From Lachnospiraceae bacterium (GTDB lineage Bacteria; Bacillota; Clostridia; Lachnospirales; Lachnospiraceae), in contig JAILFK010000002.1 of the NCBI GenBank assembly GCA_024697595.1, positions 1 through 64,000 of the forward strand: a stretch of 64,000 nt of DNA, read 5' to 3'. The translations under genes were made by a program, and so were the position numbers. Under the pieces are notes generated by a model. It was not told the origin of the DNA and searched no databases. It saw only the letters and a list, made by a program, of their open reading frames with translations. Below are positions 43,399 to 51,552 of the stretch, in pieces (position 1 is the stretch's first letter; each line of letters starts with the position of its first letter).

Positions 43399-44166
43399 AT
43401 GGCATCATATGAAAGCTTCGCTGAAGTATATGATATGTATATGGACAATGTGGATTATGAGCAGTGGTGTCAGAATCTAATTCAAGTGTTGAATCAATAT
43501 CAGATAGATGATGGTTTGGTGGCTGAGTTGGGCTGCGGTACAGGCAAGATGACTAGGGCGCTTAGAAATCATGGTTTTGATATGATTGGAATCGATAATT
43601 CTTATGATATGCTAGGTATTGCTATGTCAGAGGACATGCAAGACATATTGTATCTGTGTCAGGATATGAGAGAGTTTGAACTATATGGAACAGTTCGCGC
43701 GGTGGTAAGTGTGTGCGATTCCATGAACTATATTGTGGGGATAGAAGATTTGACCCAGGTCATTTCACTGGCCAACAATTATCTTGATCCAAAAGGAATA
43801 TTTATATTTGACATGAATACCATTTATAAATATGAACACATTTTAGCGGACAATACCTTTGCGGAAAATCGCGATGAGGGTAGTTTCATTTGGGAAAATG
43901 AATATGATAAAAATTCTCAAATCAATGAATATGATTTAACTTTATATATTGCTGATGAGGAAAATGATGACGCATCAGATACTTTCTATCAAAGATATGA
44001 AGAACAGCATATACAAAGGGCATATACTATAGAAGAAATAAAGCAAGCTGTGGCTGCTGGAGGTATGGTAATGCTTGATATTTTAGATGTGGATACTATG
44101 GATAAACCCACAGATACTACTGAAAGAATTTATGTGATAGCCCAGGAAAGGGGTAAGGAGATATAG
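43399..44166 (+). CDS. Class I SAM-dependent methyltransferase
   Basis: A 255-residue soluble methyltransferase with the SAM motif I VAELGCGTGKMTRAL near residue 41, acidic motif II end MIGIDNSYDML near residue 62, and a motif IV-like VVSVCDSMNYI near residue 101. GGAGG lies six bases before ATG 43399; upstream in-frame ATGs at 43369 and 43393 are rejected because the first lies in the operator repeat and the second abuts the ribosome site. It ends directly against hslO. The substrate is unknown. Confidence 0.85.
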   Translation: MASYESFAEVYDMYMDNVDYEQWCQNLIQVLNQYQIDDGLVAELGCGTGKMTRALRNHGFDMIGIDNSYDMLGIAMSEDMQDILYLCQDMREFELYGTVRAVVSVCDSMNYIVGIEDLTQVISLANNYLDPKGIFIFDMNTIYKYEHILADNTFAENRDEGSFIWENEYDKNSQINEYDLTLYIADEENDDASDTFYQRYEEQHIQRAYTIEEIKQAVAAGGMVMLDILDVDTMDKPTDTTERIYVIAQERGKEI

Positions 44167-45048
44167 ATGAAAGATTACATTGTAAGAGCTACAGCGGCAG
44201 ATGATGCAATAAGAGCATTTGCCATAAATTCAAAAGAGTTAGTGCAGACAGCTCAGACAAATCATAATACAAGTCCTATAGCTACAGCGGCTTTGGGAAG
44301 AATGCTTTCTGCTGGAGCCATGATGGGAGTCATGATGAAGGGTGAAGATGATCTGCTCACACTTCAGGTACTTGGAAGTGGACCTATTCATGGAATTACA
44401 GTAACTGCCAATGCCAAGGGTGAGGTGAAAGGATTTGCCAATGAGACCCAGATTGATTTGCCGTTAAATGATCAGGGTAAATTAAATGTAGGCGGTGCAG
44501 TTGGTGTTGGTATACTGCGAGTTATCAAGGATATGGGATTGAAGGAGCCTTATGTTGGAACGGTTCCAATCCAGACAGGAGAGATAGCAGAAGATTTAAC
44601 TTATTACTTTGCATCAAGTGAACAGGTGCCATCATCAGTTGGCCTGGGGGTGCTTGTGGATGTGGATGGATCAGTTTTGCAGGCTGGTGGATTCATCATT
44701 CAACTTATGCCTTTTGCGTCAGATGAAGTGGTGGAACAGCTTGAAAATAATATAAAAAATATTGAATCAGTAACCAATATGCTATCTAAAGGGATGACAC
44801 CAGAAGATATTATAAATGAGGTCCTTGCAGGCTTTGAGGTGAAGTTCTTAGAAAATACAGATGCTAAATTTGTATGTGACTGTTCATCTGAGAGAGTTGA
44901 GAGAAGTCTTATCGCTTTAGGGGATGAGGATGTAGCCGATATTATTGCAGATGGAAAACCTATAGAGGTGAAATGCCAGTTTTGTAACAAGGCATATGAA
45001 TATACTATTGAAGAGCTTATAGAGATGAGAAATAAAGCAAAAAAATAA
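44167..45048 (+). CDS. hslO: Redox-regulated chaperone Hsp33
   Basis: Hsp33 is a holdase activated by oxidation and unfolding. The 293-residue protein has DYIVRATAADDAIRAFAINS at the start, ATAALGRMLSAGAMMG near residue 41, GNA-type ITVTANAKGEVKGFAN, and the C-terminal zinc switch with CDCSSERVERSL near residue 237 and CQFCNKAYEY near residue 270, all four cysteines present. It follows the methyltransferase stop codon directly and is 11 bases upstream of nadE. An oxidative-stress chaperone fits a strict anaerobe. Confidence 0.96.
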   Translation: MKDYIVRATAADDAIRAFAINSKELVQTAQTNHNTSPIATAALGRMLSAGAMMGVMMKGEDDLLTLQVLGSGPIHGITVTANAKGEVKGFANETQIDLPLNDQGKLNVGGAVGVGILRVIKDMGLKEPYVGTVPIQTGEIAEDLTYYFASSEQVPSSVGLGVLVDVDGSVLQAGGFIIQLMPFASDEVVEQLENNIKNIESVTNMLSKGMTPEDIINEVLAGFEVKFLENTDAKFVCDCSSERVERSLIALGDEDVADIIADGKPIEVKCQFCNKAYEYTIEELIEMRNKAKK

Positions 45049-45059
45049 GAGGGATATCT

Positions 45060-46985
45060 ATGAGAGATGGATTTGTAAAGGTAGCAGCTGTGACACCTAA
45101 AATTCAGGTGGCAGATGTGGCAGGAAATGTTAATCGCATAATAGACAATATGTCAATTGCCAGCGAGGAAGGTGCCAAGATTGTGGTTTTCCCAGAACTA
45201 AGCATAACTGGTTATAGCTGTGGAGATTTGTTTTATCACAAAACACTTTTGCAGGAAGCATTAGCGGGATTGAAAACTATTGCCAAGGAAAGCGGCAAGT
45301 ATGATGCTATTTTCTTTGTGGGATTGCCATATGCTTATAAAGGCAAACTTTATAATGTGGCAGCCGCAGTGTGCAGTGGTAAGATATTGGGATTTGTCCC
45401 TAAAATGTACATGCCTAATTATGCAGAATTTTATGAAGTGAGACAGTTTTGCCCTGGATTTACAAATGTTATCAATATTAATATAGATGAAAAAACAGAG
45501 ATACCTTTTGGTTCAAATATAATTTTCACATGTAAATCAATGCCTGAACTATCAATTTCAGCTGAAATTTGTGAGGATTTGTGGGTGCCGTGTCCACCTA
45601 GTGTGAGCCATTGTGTAAATGGTGCCAATATCATTGTGAATCTATCTGCTAGCAATGAGATAGTTGGCAAGAATAGTTATAGAAGAGAATTGGTTAGCAC
45701 ACAATCGGCGAGATTGTATTGTGGATATATTTATGCCAGTGCTGGCGAGGGGGAGTCGACTCAGGATGTGGTCTATTCTGGACACAATATCATTGCTGAA
45801 AATGGTAACGTGTTAAGCGAGTCTGCTCTATATAGACCTGGATATATTGCTACAGAAATTGACGTGGAAGCCATTGATGTAAAACGCAGAAACATGAATA
45901 CATTTTTCTCTGAGGATTTGTCAAATAAAAACTATGCTCAGGTGCAGTTTGAAATCAATGTATCTGAGACCAATTTATCAAGATTTGTGGATAAAGCGCC
46001 TTTCGTCCCTTCCAACAATTCGATTTTGAGAAGTCGTTGCGAGGAGATTTTAGATATTCAGTCTATGGGATTGAAGAAGAGGCTTGCTCATACTAATTGC
46101 AAGACTGCAGTTATTGGAATTTCAGGTGGATTGGATTCCACATTGGCTCTTCTTGTTACAACTAGAGCATTTGATATGTTAGGCCTTGATCGTGAAGGTA
46201 TTATAGCGGTTACAATGCCTGGGTTTGGTACAACTGATAGAACCTATAATAATGCAGTGAAGATGATACAAGAGTTGGATGTTTCCTTTAAAGAGATTTC
46301 TATAAGGGATGCAGTTATTCAACATTTTTCAGATATAAAACAAGATATAAATAAGCATGATGTAACTTATGAAAATGGTCAAGCTAGAGAGCGTACTCAG
46401 ATTTTGATGGACATTGCCAACAAGGAAAATGGTATGGTTATCGGAACTGGCGATATGTCAGAGTTGGCCTTGGGATGGGCTACATACAATGGCGATCATA
46501 TGTCTATGTACGGAGTGAATGTATCAGTGCCAAAGACTTTGGTTAGACATCTTGTGAGATACTATGCAGATTATCAAGCTGATGAGAAATTGCGAGATGT
46601 GCTTCTAGATGTGTTGGATACACCGGTGTCTCCAGAACTTTTGCCACCAAAGGATGGTGAGATTTCACAGAAGACAGAGGATTTAGTTGGACCTTATGAG
46701 CTTCATGATTTCTTTTTGTATCATTTGATGAGATATGGAAGTAATCCAAGCAAGATTTATAGATTGGCAAAACTTGCTTTTGAGGAAGAGTATGATAATG
46801 AGACAATATTGAAGTGGTTGAAAACATTTTACAGAAGATTTTTCAGTCAGCAATTTAAGAGATCTTGTCTTCCTGATGGCCCGAAGGTGGGTACAGTTAG
46901 TCTGTCACCTAGAGGCGATTTACGTATGCCGTCAGATGCCGTGGCAGATATTTGGATAAATCAGATAGATATGCTAGAACCTTAG
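45060..46985 (+). CDS. nadE: Glutamine-dependent NAD+ synthetase
   Basis: NadE converts deamido-NAD to NAD+ using glutamine and ATP. The 641-residue protein joins an N-terminal nitrilase-type glutaminase with its Glu (FPELSITGYSCGDLF near residue 43), Lys (FVPKMYMPNYAEFYEVRQF) and Cys (SAEICEDLWVPCPP near residue 174), to a C-terminal synthetase with the PP-loop GISGGLDSTLALLV near residue 355 and GTGDMSELALGWATYNGDHM near residue 468. Length fits the two-domain type. It is the last gene of the methyltransferase-hslO-nadE run. Confidence 0.97.
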   Translation: MRDGFVKVAAVTPKIQVADVAGNVNRIIDNMSIASEEGAKIVVFPELSITGYSCGDLFYHKTLLQEALAGLKTIAKESGKYDAIFFVGLPYAYKGKLYNVAAAVCSGKILGFVPKMYMPNYAEFYEVRQFCPGFTNVININIDEKTEIPFGSNIIFTCKSMPELSISAEICEDLWVPCPPSVSHCVNGANIIVNLSASNEIVGKNSYRRELVSTQSARLYCGYIYASAGEGESTQDVVYSGHNIIAENGNVLSESALYRPGYIATEIDVEAIDVKRRNMNTFFSEDLSNKNYAQVQFEINVSETNLSRFVDKAPFVPSNNSILRSRCEEILDIQSMGLKKRLAHTNCKTAVIGISGGLDSTLALLVTTRAFDMLGLDREGIIAVTMPGFGTTDRTYNNAVKMIQELDVSFKEISIRDAVIQHFSDIKQDINKHDVTYENGQARERTQILMDIANKENGMVIGTGDMSELALGWATYNGDHMSMYGVNVSVPKTLVRHLVRYYADYQADEKLRDVLLDVLDTPVSPELLPPKDGEISQKTEDLVGPYELHDFFLYHLMRYGSNPSKIYRLAKLAFEEEYDNETILKWLKTFYRRFFSQQFKRSCLPDGPKVGTVSLSPRGDLRMPSDAVADIWINQIDMLEP

Positions 46986-47031
46986 TGTTGATAAGCATTG
47001 ATAATATATTTTTTTTATGAAGGGATTAATT

Positions 47032-48873
47032 ATGTTTTTTAAAAAGAAACAAGGAACGGATTCTATGGAAGTAAATGTTGATGATCAGGACATTGTGGAA
47101 TCAACAGATACATCAAGTGAAGAAAATCAGCAGGCTGAAGTGTCTGGTGAGAAGAAATTTAACTGGAAAAAATTTGGAATAATTGCAGGTTCTATAGCAG
47201 GAGTGGCACTTGTGGCATATATTGCAATGGGCGTGTATTTCCAAAGCCATTTTTATTTCAACAGTACTGTAAATGGTGCTGATACATCAGGAGTTAGTGT
47301 GGAAACTGCCAAGAAGCGCTTAGAAAAGGATGCTAAAGGTTACGAGTTAAAAGTCACTGATAAGGATAAAAAAATCGAAACTTTATCTTCTGATGAATTG
47401 GGTGTGCATATTGATATTACCGACAAGAAACTACAGAAAATAGTTGATGATCAAAATGGATTTAAATGGGGATACTATTTATTTGCCGGAAAAGATTATA
47501 TAAGTGATAATTTGGTGGCATGTGATGATGAAAAATTGGGTCAAACTGTTTTCGGCTTGTGGATGAAAATGTCTGAAAATCCAGTGAAGACAGAAAATGC
47601 TAATGTCAAATACGAAAAAGGCGAATTTAAAGTCGTAAAAGAAGTTTATGGAACAGAAATTGAGCTGGAAGATTTTACAAAAAAAGTAAAAGAAAAAATT
47701 CTAAATCTGGATAAGTCTTTGGATATGACAGAAGATAAATGTTATAAACAGCCTGAATATACTTCAGAATCAAAAGAGATTGAAACTTTGATTAAGGATC
47801 TAAACAAGTGTGTTGATACTAAAATCACATATACTGTTGGAAGTCAAAAGGAAGAAGTGCCAAAAGAGTATATCGGTAGCTGGCTCAAAGGTAGTGAGGA
47901 AATGAAGCCTGATTTTAATACTGATCTTATGTATGAGTATGTGAAATCAATGGCGTCTAAATACAATACAGCAGGAAAGCCAAAGACATTGAATACTCAG
48001 TATGGTGTTACTGTTACAGTGCCAGGCGGTAATTACGGTTGGTTGATTGACAATGATAAAGAAGTAGAACAATTAAAGCAGGATATTTTGGCCGGCAAGG
48101 ATGTCTCAAGGGATTTTGTATATAAGTATACTGCAGCTAGTCGTGATGGAAATGATTATGGTAATACATACGTTGAAATTAACTACACAGCTCAGATGGT
48201 TTATCTCATTGTAAACGGTAATTGTGTTATGTCTACACCTTGTGTTACAGGAAATCCAAACAATGGACATTACACACCATGTGGAGCATATAGAATTACA
48301 TATTGTGAAAAGGATGCAATTCTAAAAGGCGATAATTACAGAACGCATGTAAGCTATTGGATGCCATTTAATGGAGATATTGGTTTACATGACGCAATAT
48401 GGCAAAAGTCATTCGGCGGACAGAGATATAGAGAGGGATTTGGTTCTCATGGATGTGTAAATCTACCGCTTAATGCAGCAGGTACAATTTTTGCAAATGT
48501 AAAAACTGGATATCCTGTTTTGTTGTATGAGTTGCCAGGAACAGAAACTATTGATACATTGACAAAGCAAAAAGCGCAGGAATGTATGAACGCTATTAAT
48601 GCTATAGGAAATGTGTCACCACAGAGTGGTGAGGCTATTGCAAATGCTAGAAGAATGTATGAGGAATTGACAGATTCTGGAAAGGGAGCGGTTACTAATT
48701 TACAGGTTCTTATAGATTCGGAAAATGCTTACAATGGTATTTTGGGACAGATAATTCAACAGCAGCAAGCAGCAGAGCAAGCAGCACAGCAAGCAGCGGA
48801 GCAAGCGGCGGCTGAGAAAGCGGCTCAGGAAGCTGCACAGAAACAAAATGCTACAGAACAAGGAGCACAATAG
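47032..48873 (+). CDS. L,D-transpeptidase with peptidoglycan-binding region
   Basis: The 613-residue protein cross-links or modifies peptidoglycan outside the membrane. A cytosolic acidic N-terminus precedes one membrane helix (about residues 49-69). Next come PG_binding_4-like repeats (about 80-360), then a YkuD catalytic domain with the active Cys-His motif in GFGSHGCVNLPLN near residue 471. A final helical region ends in a Gln/Ala-rich tail of about 40 residues (AAEQAAQQAAEQAA pattern). ATG 47032 follows AAGGGA; an earlier ATG at 47017 overlaps that site. The repetitive tail may contact wall polymer. Confidence 0.88.
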   Translation: MFFKKKQGTDSMEVNVDDQDIVESTDTSSEENQQAEVSGEKKFNWKKFGIIAGSIAGVALVAYIAMGVYFQSHFYFNSTVNGADTSGVSVETAKKRLEKDAKGYELKVTDKDKKIETLSSDELGVHIDITDKKLQKIVDDQNGFKWGYYLFAGKDYISDNLVACDDEKLGQTVFGLWMKMSENPVKTENANVKYEKGEFKVVKEVYGTEIELEDFTKKVKEKILNLDKSLDMTEDKCYKQPEYTSESKEIETLIKDLNKCVDTKITYTVGSQKEEVPKEYIGSWLKGSEEMKPDFNTDLMYEYVKSMASKYNTAGKPKTLNTQYGVTVTVPGGNYGWLIDNDKEVEQLKQDILAGKDVSRDFVYKYTAASRDGNDYGNTYVEINYTAQMVYLIVNGNCVMSTPCVTGNPNNGHYTPCGAYRITYCEKDAILKGDNYRTHVSYWMPFNGDIGLHDAIWQKSFGGQRYREGFGSHGCVNLPLNAAGTIFANVKTGYPVLLYELPGTETIDTLTKQKAQECMNAINAIGNVSPQSGEAIANARRMYEELTDSGKGAVTNLQVLIDSENAYNGILGQIIQQQQAAEQAAQQAAEQAAAEKAAQEAAQKQNATEQGAQ

Positions 48874-48948
48874 CGGCAAACAGCACAAGGTCAGTAGAAC
48901 GTGATAAAACATAACAGTAAATAGAACTAGAAGAATAAAGAGGTTATT

Positions 48949-50004
48949 ATGAGCAAGTGGGAAGAAAATGTGCGTAGGGTTGAGCCTTATGTACCAGGAG
49001 AACAACCAAAAGTTGCCAATATAATAAAGTTAAATACCAATGAGAATCCATATCCACCTTCTTCAAAGGTGAAGGAGGTTTTGGAAAATGTAAAGTACGA
49101 GGATTTGAGATTATATCCAGATCCTGCAGCTTATGACTTGGTTCATGCAATCGCACAAAGAAAGGGATTAGATGACAATCAGGTGTTTGTTGGTGTGGGC
49201 TCTGATGATGTGTTGGCCATGAGCTTTCTCACATTTTTCAATTCAAATAAGCCAATACTATTTCCAGATATAACTTATTCATTTTATGATGTGTGGGCTG
49301 ATATCTTTAGAATCAAGTATGAGACCAAAGCATTGGCAGAAGATTTTACAATAAATGTTGATGATTACAAGGTGCCAAATGGTGGAATTATAATTCCAAA
49401 TCCAAATGCGCCAACAGGTCTAGAGGCGCCACTTTCTCATATTGAGGCAATTGTGGCTGCAAACCCTGATTCAGTGGTTATTATAGATGAGGCATACGTA
49501 GATTTTGGTGGGACATCAGCACTTCCTTTGATTGAAAAATATGACAATCTATTGGTGGTTCAGACATTTTCAAAATCTAGATCTCTAGCGGGAAGCAGAA
49601 TAGGATTTGCCATGGGTAATCCAAAAATGATATCATATCTAAATGATTGTAAATATTCATTTAACTCATATACAATGGATAGAATCACAATCGAAGTTGG
49701 AAAAGCAGCAATAGAGGATGAGGATTATTTCAATTCTTCAGTGGCTGATATAATTGCTACTAGAGAATGGACCAAGGATGAACTCAGTGACCTGGGATTT
49801 GAATTTCCAAATTCCACATCTAATTTTATCTTTGCTTCCCATAAAAGTGTTCCAGCGGAGGAAATATTTAATAAGTTAAAAGAGCGCAATATTTTTGTGC
49901 GCTATTTTAAAAAGCCAAGGATTGATAATTATTTGAGAATCACAATTGGTACTGACCAGCAGATGAAAGCTTTAATCGAGGCTTTAAAAGATATCGTTGG
50001 TTAA
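48949..50004 (+). CDS. hisC: Histidinol-phosphate aminotransferase
   Basis: HisC is a PLP enzyme of histidine synthesis. The 351-residue protein has IIKLNTNENPYPPS near residue 25, GVGSDDVLAMSF near residue 81, PNPNAPTG near residue 145, IIDEAYVDFGG near residue 174 and the PLP lysine in VQTFSKSRSLAGSRIGFAMG near residue 207. No other his genes are adjacent, so it may also act as an aromatic or other aminotransferase; the fold-type I family call is firm. The next gene starts 25 bases later. Confidence 0.9.
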   Translation: MSKWEENVRRVEPYVPGEQPKVANIIKLNTNENPYPPSSKVKEVLENVKYEDLRLYPDPAAYDLVHAIAQRKGLDDNQVFVGVGSDDVLAMSFLTFFNSNKPILFPDITYSFYDVWADIFRIKYETKALAEDFTINVDDYKVPNGGIIIPNPNAPTGLEAPLSHIEAIVAANPDSVVIIDEAYVDFGGTSALPLIEKYDNLLVVQTFSKSRSLAGSRIGFAMGNPKMISYLNDCKYSFNSYTMDRITIEVGKAAIEDEDYFNSSVADIIATREWTKDELSDLGFEFPNSTSNFIFASHKSVPAEEIFNKLKERNIFVRYFKKPRIDNYLRITIGTDQQMKALIEALKDIVG

Positions 50005-50029
50005 TATATAGAATTTTAAGGAGTTAATT

Positions 50030-50530
50030 ATGTCAACTTTTACAAAGTATGTAGTAGTATTTTTAATGTCAATGGTTCCACTTGTAGAGCTTAGAGGAGC
50101 TATTCCATTTGCACATGGATTTGCAACAGCAGATCCAAATTTCAACCTGGTTTTAGGATATGTGCTTATTGCAATTGGAAATATGATTCCAGTTCCACTT
50201 ATCTATTTCTTTGCCAGAAAAGTATTGGAGTGGGGCAAGGATAAACGATTTATCGGAAAATTTTTCACATTCTGCCTTGAGAAGGGTGAGAAGGGTGGAA
50301 AGAAGCTTGAAGCCAAGGCTGGAAAAGGATTATTCTTTGCATTGATGCTTTTTGTAGGAATTCCAGTTCCAGGTACAGGTGCATGGACAGGAACACTTGC
50401 AGCATCAATTCTTGATATGGATTTTAAGTCAACTGTACTTGCGGTAATCTGCGGTATTGCTTTAGCCGGAGTTATCATGGGAGTTGTGTCAGCACTTGGA
50501 TTTGGCGCAGCACTTGGAATTGCTGGATAA
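50030..50530 (+). CDS. Small multidrug-export-type membrane protein (COG2426)
   Basis: The 166-residue integral membrane protein has about four hydrophobic segments. It carries the family motifs MVPLVELRGAIPFAHG near residue 15, AIGNMIPVPLIYFFARK near residue 45 and the re-entrant-like GIPVPGTGAWTGTLAA near residue 105. The family is annotated as small multidrug exporters and is distantly related to DedA/SNARE-associated proteins; the substrate is unproven. It is followed directly by the small Cys-rich protein gene. Confidence 0.85.
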   Translation: MSTFTKYVVVFLMSMVPLVELRGAIPFAHGFATADPNFNLVLGYVLIAIGNMIPVPLIYFFARKVLEWGKDKRFIGKFFTFCLEKGEKGGKKLEAKAGKGLFFALMLFVGIPVPGTGAWTGTLAASILDMDFKSTVLAVICGIALAGVIMGVVSALGFGAALGIAG

Positions 50531-50540
50531 GGAGGCCATT

Positions 50541-50726
50541 ATGGCAAAAGAAGTATCGAATTGCGAAATGTGTAATAATTTCATATATGATGATGAGGAG
50601 GAGTGTTACGTATGTGACATGAATCTTGACGAGGATGAGATGTACAAGTTTCTCACAGGTACTTACGATGCCTGCCCTTATTATCAGTCCAATGATGAGT
50701 ATCTGATTGTAAGACATCAGATGTAA
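50541..50726 (+). CDS. Small cysteine-rich protein (DUF6472-like)
   Basis: The 61-residue acidic protein has CEMCNNFIYDDEEECYVCDM with two CxxC pairs and a fifth Cys in DACPYYQSNDEY, a likely metal site. The sequence agrees with my recollection of DUF6472 from Lachnospiraceae. AAGGAGG lies before ATG 50541. It begins ten bases after the COG2426 gene and is followed by a terminator. Function unknown; a zinc- or iron-binding role is an inference from the cysteines. Confidence 0.75.
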   Translation: MAKEVSNCEMCNNFIYDDEEECYVCDMNLDEDEMYKFLTGTYDACPYYQSNDEYLIVRHQM

Positions 50727-50757
50727 GCATTACATGTAAGATATATGATTTGAACTA

Positions 50758-50787
50758 GAGACCACAACATATAGTGGTCTCTTTTTT
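50758..50787 (+). terminator. Terminator after the hisC-COG2426-DUF6472 run
   Basis: GAGACCAC (50758-50765) pairs with GTGGTCTC (50774-50781), an eight-base loop between, followed by T6. Confidence 0.9.
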
Positions 50788-50806
50788 ATATTTTTTATGA
50801 AAAATA

Positions 50807-50835
50807 TAGACAAGAACCACTAAATGTTGTATAAT
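50807..50835 (+). promoter_or_regulatory. Promoter of the coiled-coil J-domain gene
   Basis: TAGACA (50807-50812), a 17-base spacer and TATAAT (50830-50835) form a strong promoter 50 bases before the start codon. Confidence 0.65.
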
Positions 50836-50885
50836 TTACTTGGATTTTTGGTAAATGTTAACTACATGTTTGAAGGAGTTTTTTC

Positions 50886-51320
50886 ATGGGTCAGACACTA
50901 GAGGAACAGCGCCTTGAGTTAGAAGCGCAGCGCCAACAGTTGGAACAAGATCAAGAAAGTTTTTTGCGAAAAGTTCAATGGGAGACTGAGAGAATCGAGA
51001 GAGAGAAACAGCTCTTCGATATGAAGCTTCGAATTTTGGAAGAAGAATTACAGAAGTTAGCGGCAGACAAAGAAGACTTTGAAAGACAGAAAGCATTTTA
51101 CGACAGAGTGAGTCAGTACGAAGCTCAACAATCTATCCAAGAGAGCAATATTGTGCGGGGAGAGTTATTCTTTATTGGTGTGGAGAATAAAGCTTCATTA
51201 AAGAAACGTTATAAAGACTTGATCAAAATTTATCATCCAGATAATACAGCTGGTGATAACAATACCGTTCAGGAGATCAATCATGAATATGAGAGACTTA
51301 GAATGGTAATGGAAGCATAA
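50886..51320 (+). CDS. Coiled-coil protein with C-terminal J domain
   Basis: The 144-residue protein starts with about 75 residues of continuous charged coiled coil (LEEQRLELEAQRQQLEQDQE onward) and ends in a J-like domain with the HPD motif in LIKIYHPDNTAGDN near residue 118. J proteins normally carry the J domain at the N-terminus, so the order is reversed. The J domain is short at its far end. GAAGGAG precedes the ATG. It is monocistronic. It could recruit DnaK to a coiled-coil partner; no partner is visible in context. Confidence 0.7.
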   Translation: MGQTLEEQRLELEAQRQQLEQDQESFLRKVQWETERIEREKQLFDMKLRILEEELQKLAADKEDFERQKAFYDRVSQYEAQQSIQESNIVRGELFFIGVENKASLKKRYKDLIKIYHPDNTAGDNNTVQEINHEYERLRMVMEA

Positions 51321-51340
51321 TTGAATATAGTTTATAAATT

Positions 51341-51380
51341 ATCTCCTGCGAGTATTTTTGTACTTGTGGGAGATTTTTTT
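51341..51380 (+). terminator. Terminator of the J-domain gene
   Basis: ATCTCCTGCGAGTA pairs with TACTTGTGGGAGAT around a short T-rich loop with G-U pairs, followed by T7. Confidence 0.88.
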
Positions 51381-51382
51381 AT

Positions 51383-51439
51383 TTTGAGTGATATAAATTG
51401 ATTTGAGTGTTATAATTTAATTTGGGTAGTATAATTAAT
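51383..51439 (+). repeat. Three tandem 19-base promoter-like repeats
   Basis: Three units of exactly 19 bases lie head to tail: TTTGAGTGATATAAATTGA, TTTGAGTGTTATAATTTAA and TTTGGGTAGTATAATTAAT. Each holds a -10-like TATAA core about nine bases after its start. They lie between the J-domain terminator and the histidine kinase gene, ending 113 bases before its start codon. Confidence 0.6.
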
Positions 51440-51552
51440 TTAATATAACTTTATGAAAGATACTTGAGATTTACTATTAGCTTGTATTGTAAGACGGACA
51501 AAAGACTTGATATTATTTTACTTTATAAGTGTCGTAGAGGGGTAGATGCATT

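Noticed and set aside
43281..43448. Longer start for the minus-strand membrane protein
   Set aside because: It would overlap the divergent methyltransferase gene and its promoter, and the added sequence has no ribosome site.
48874..48948. T-box leader expected for a histidine gene (hisC)
   Set aside because: The 75-base spacer is too short and has no T-box core or specifier hairpin.
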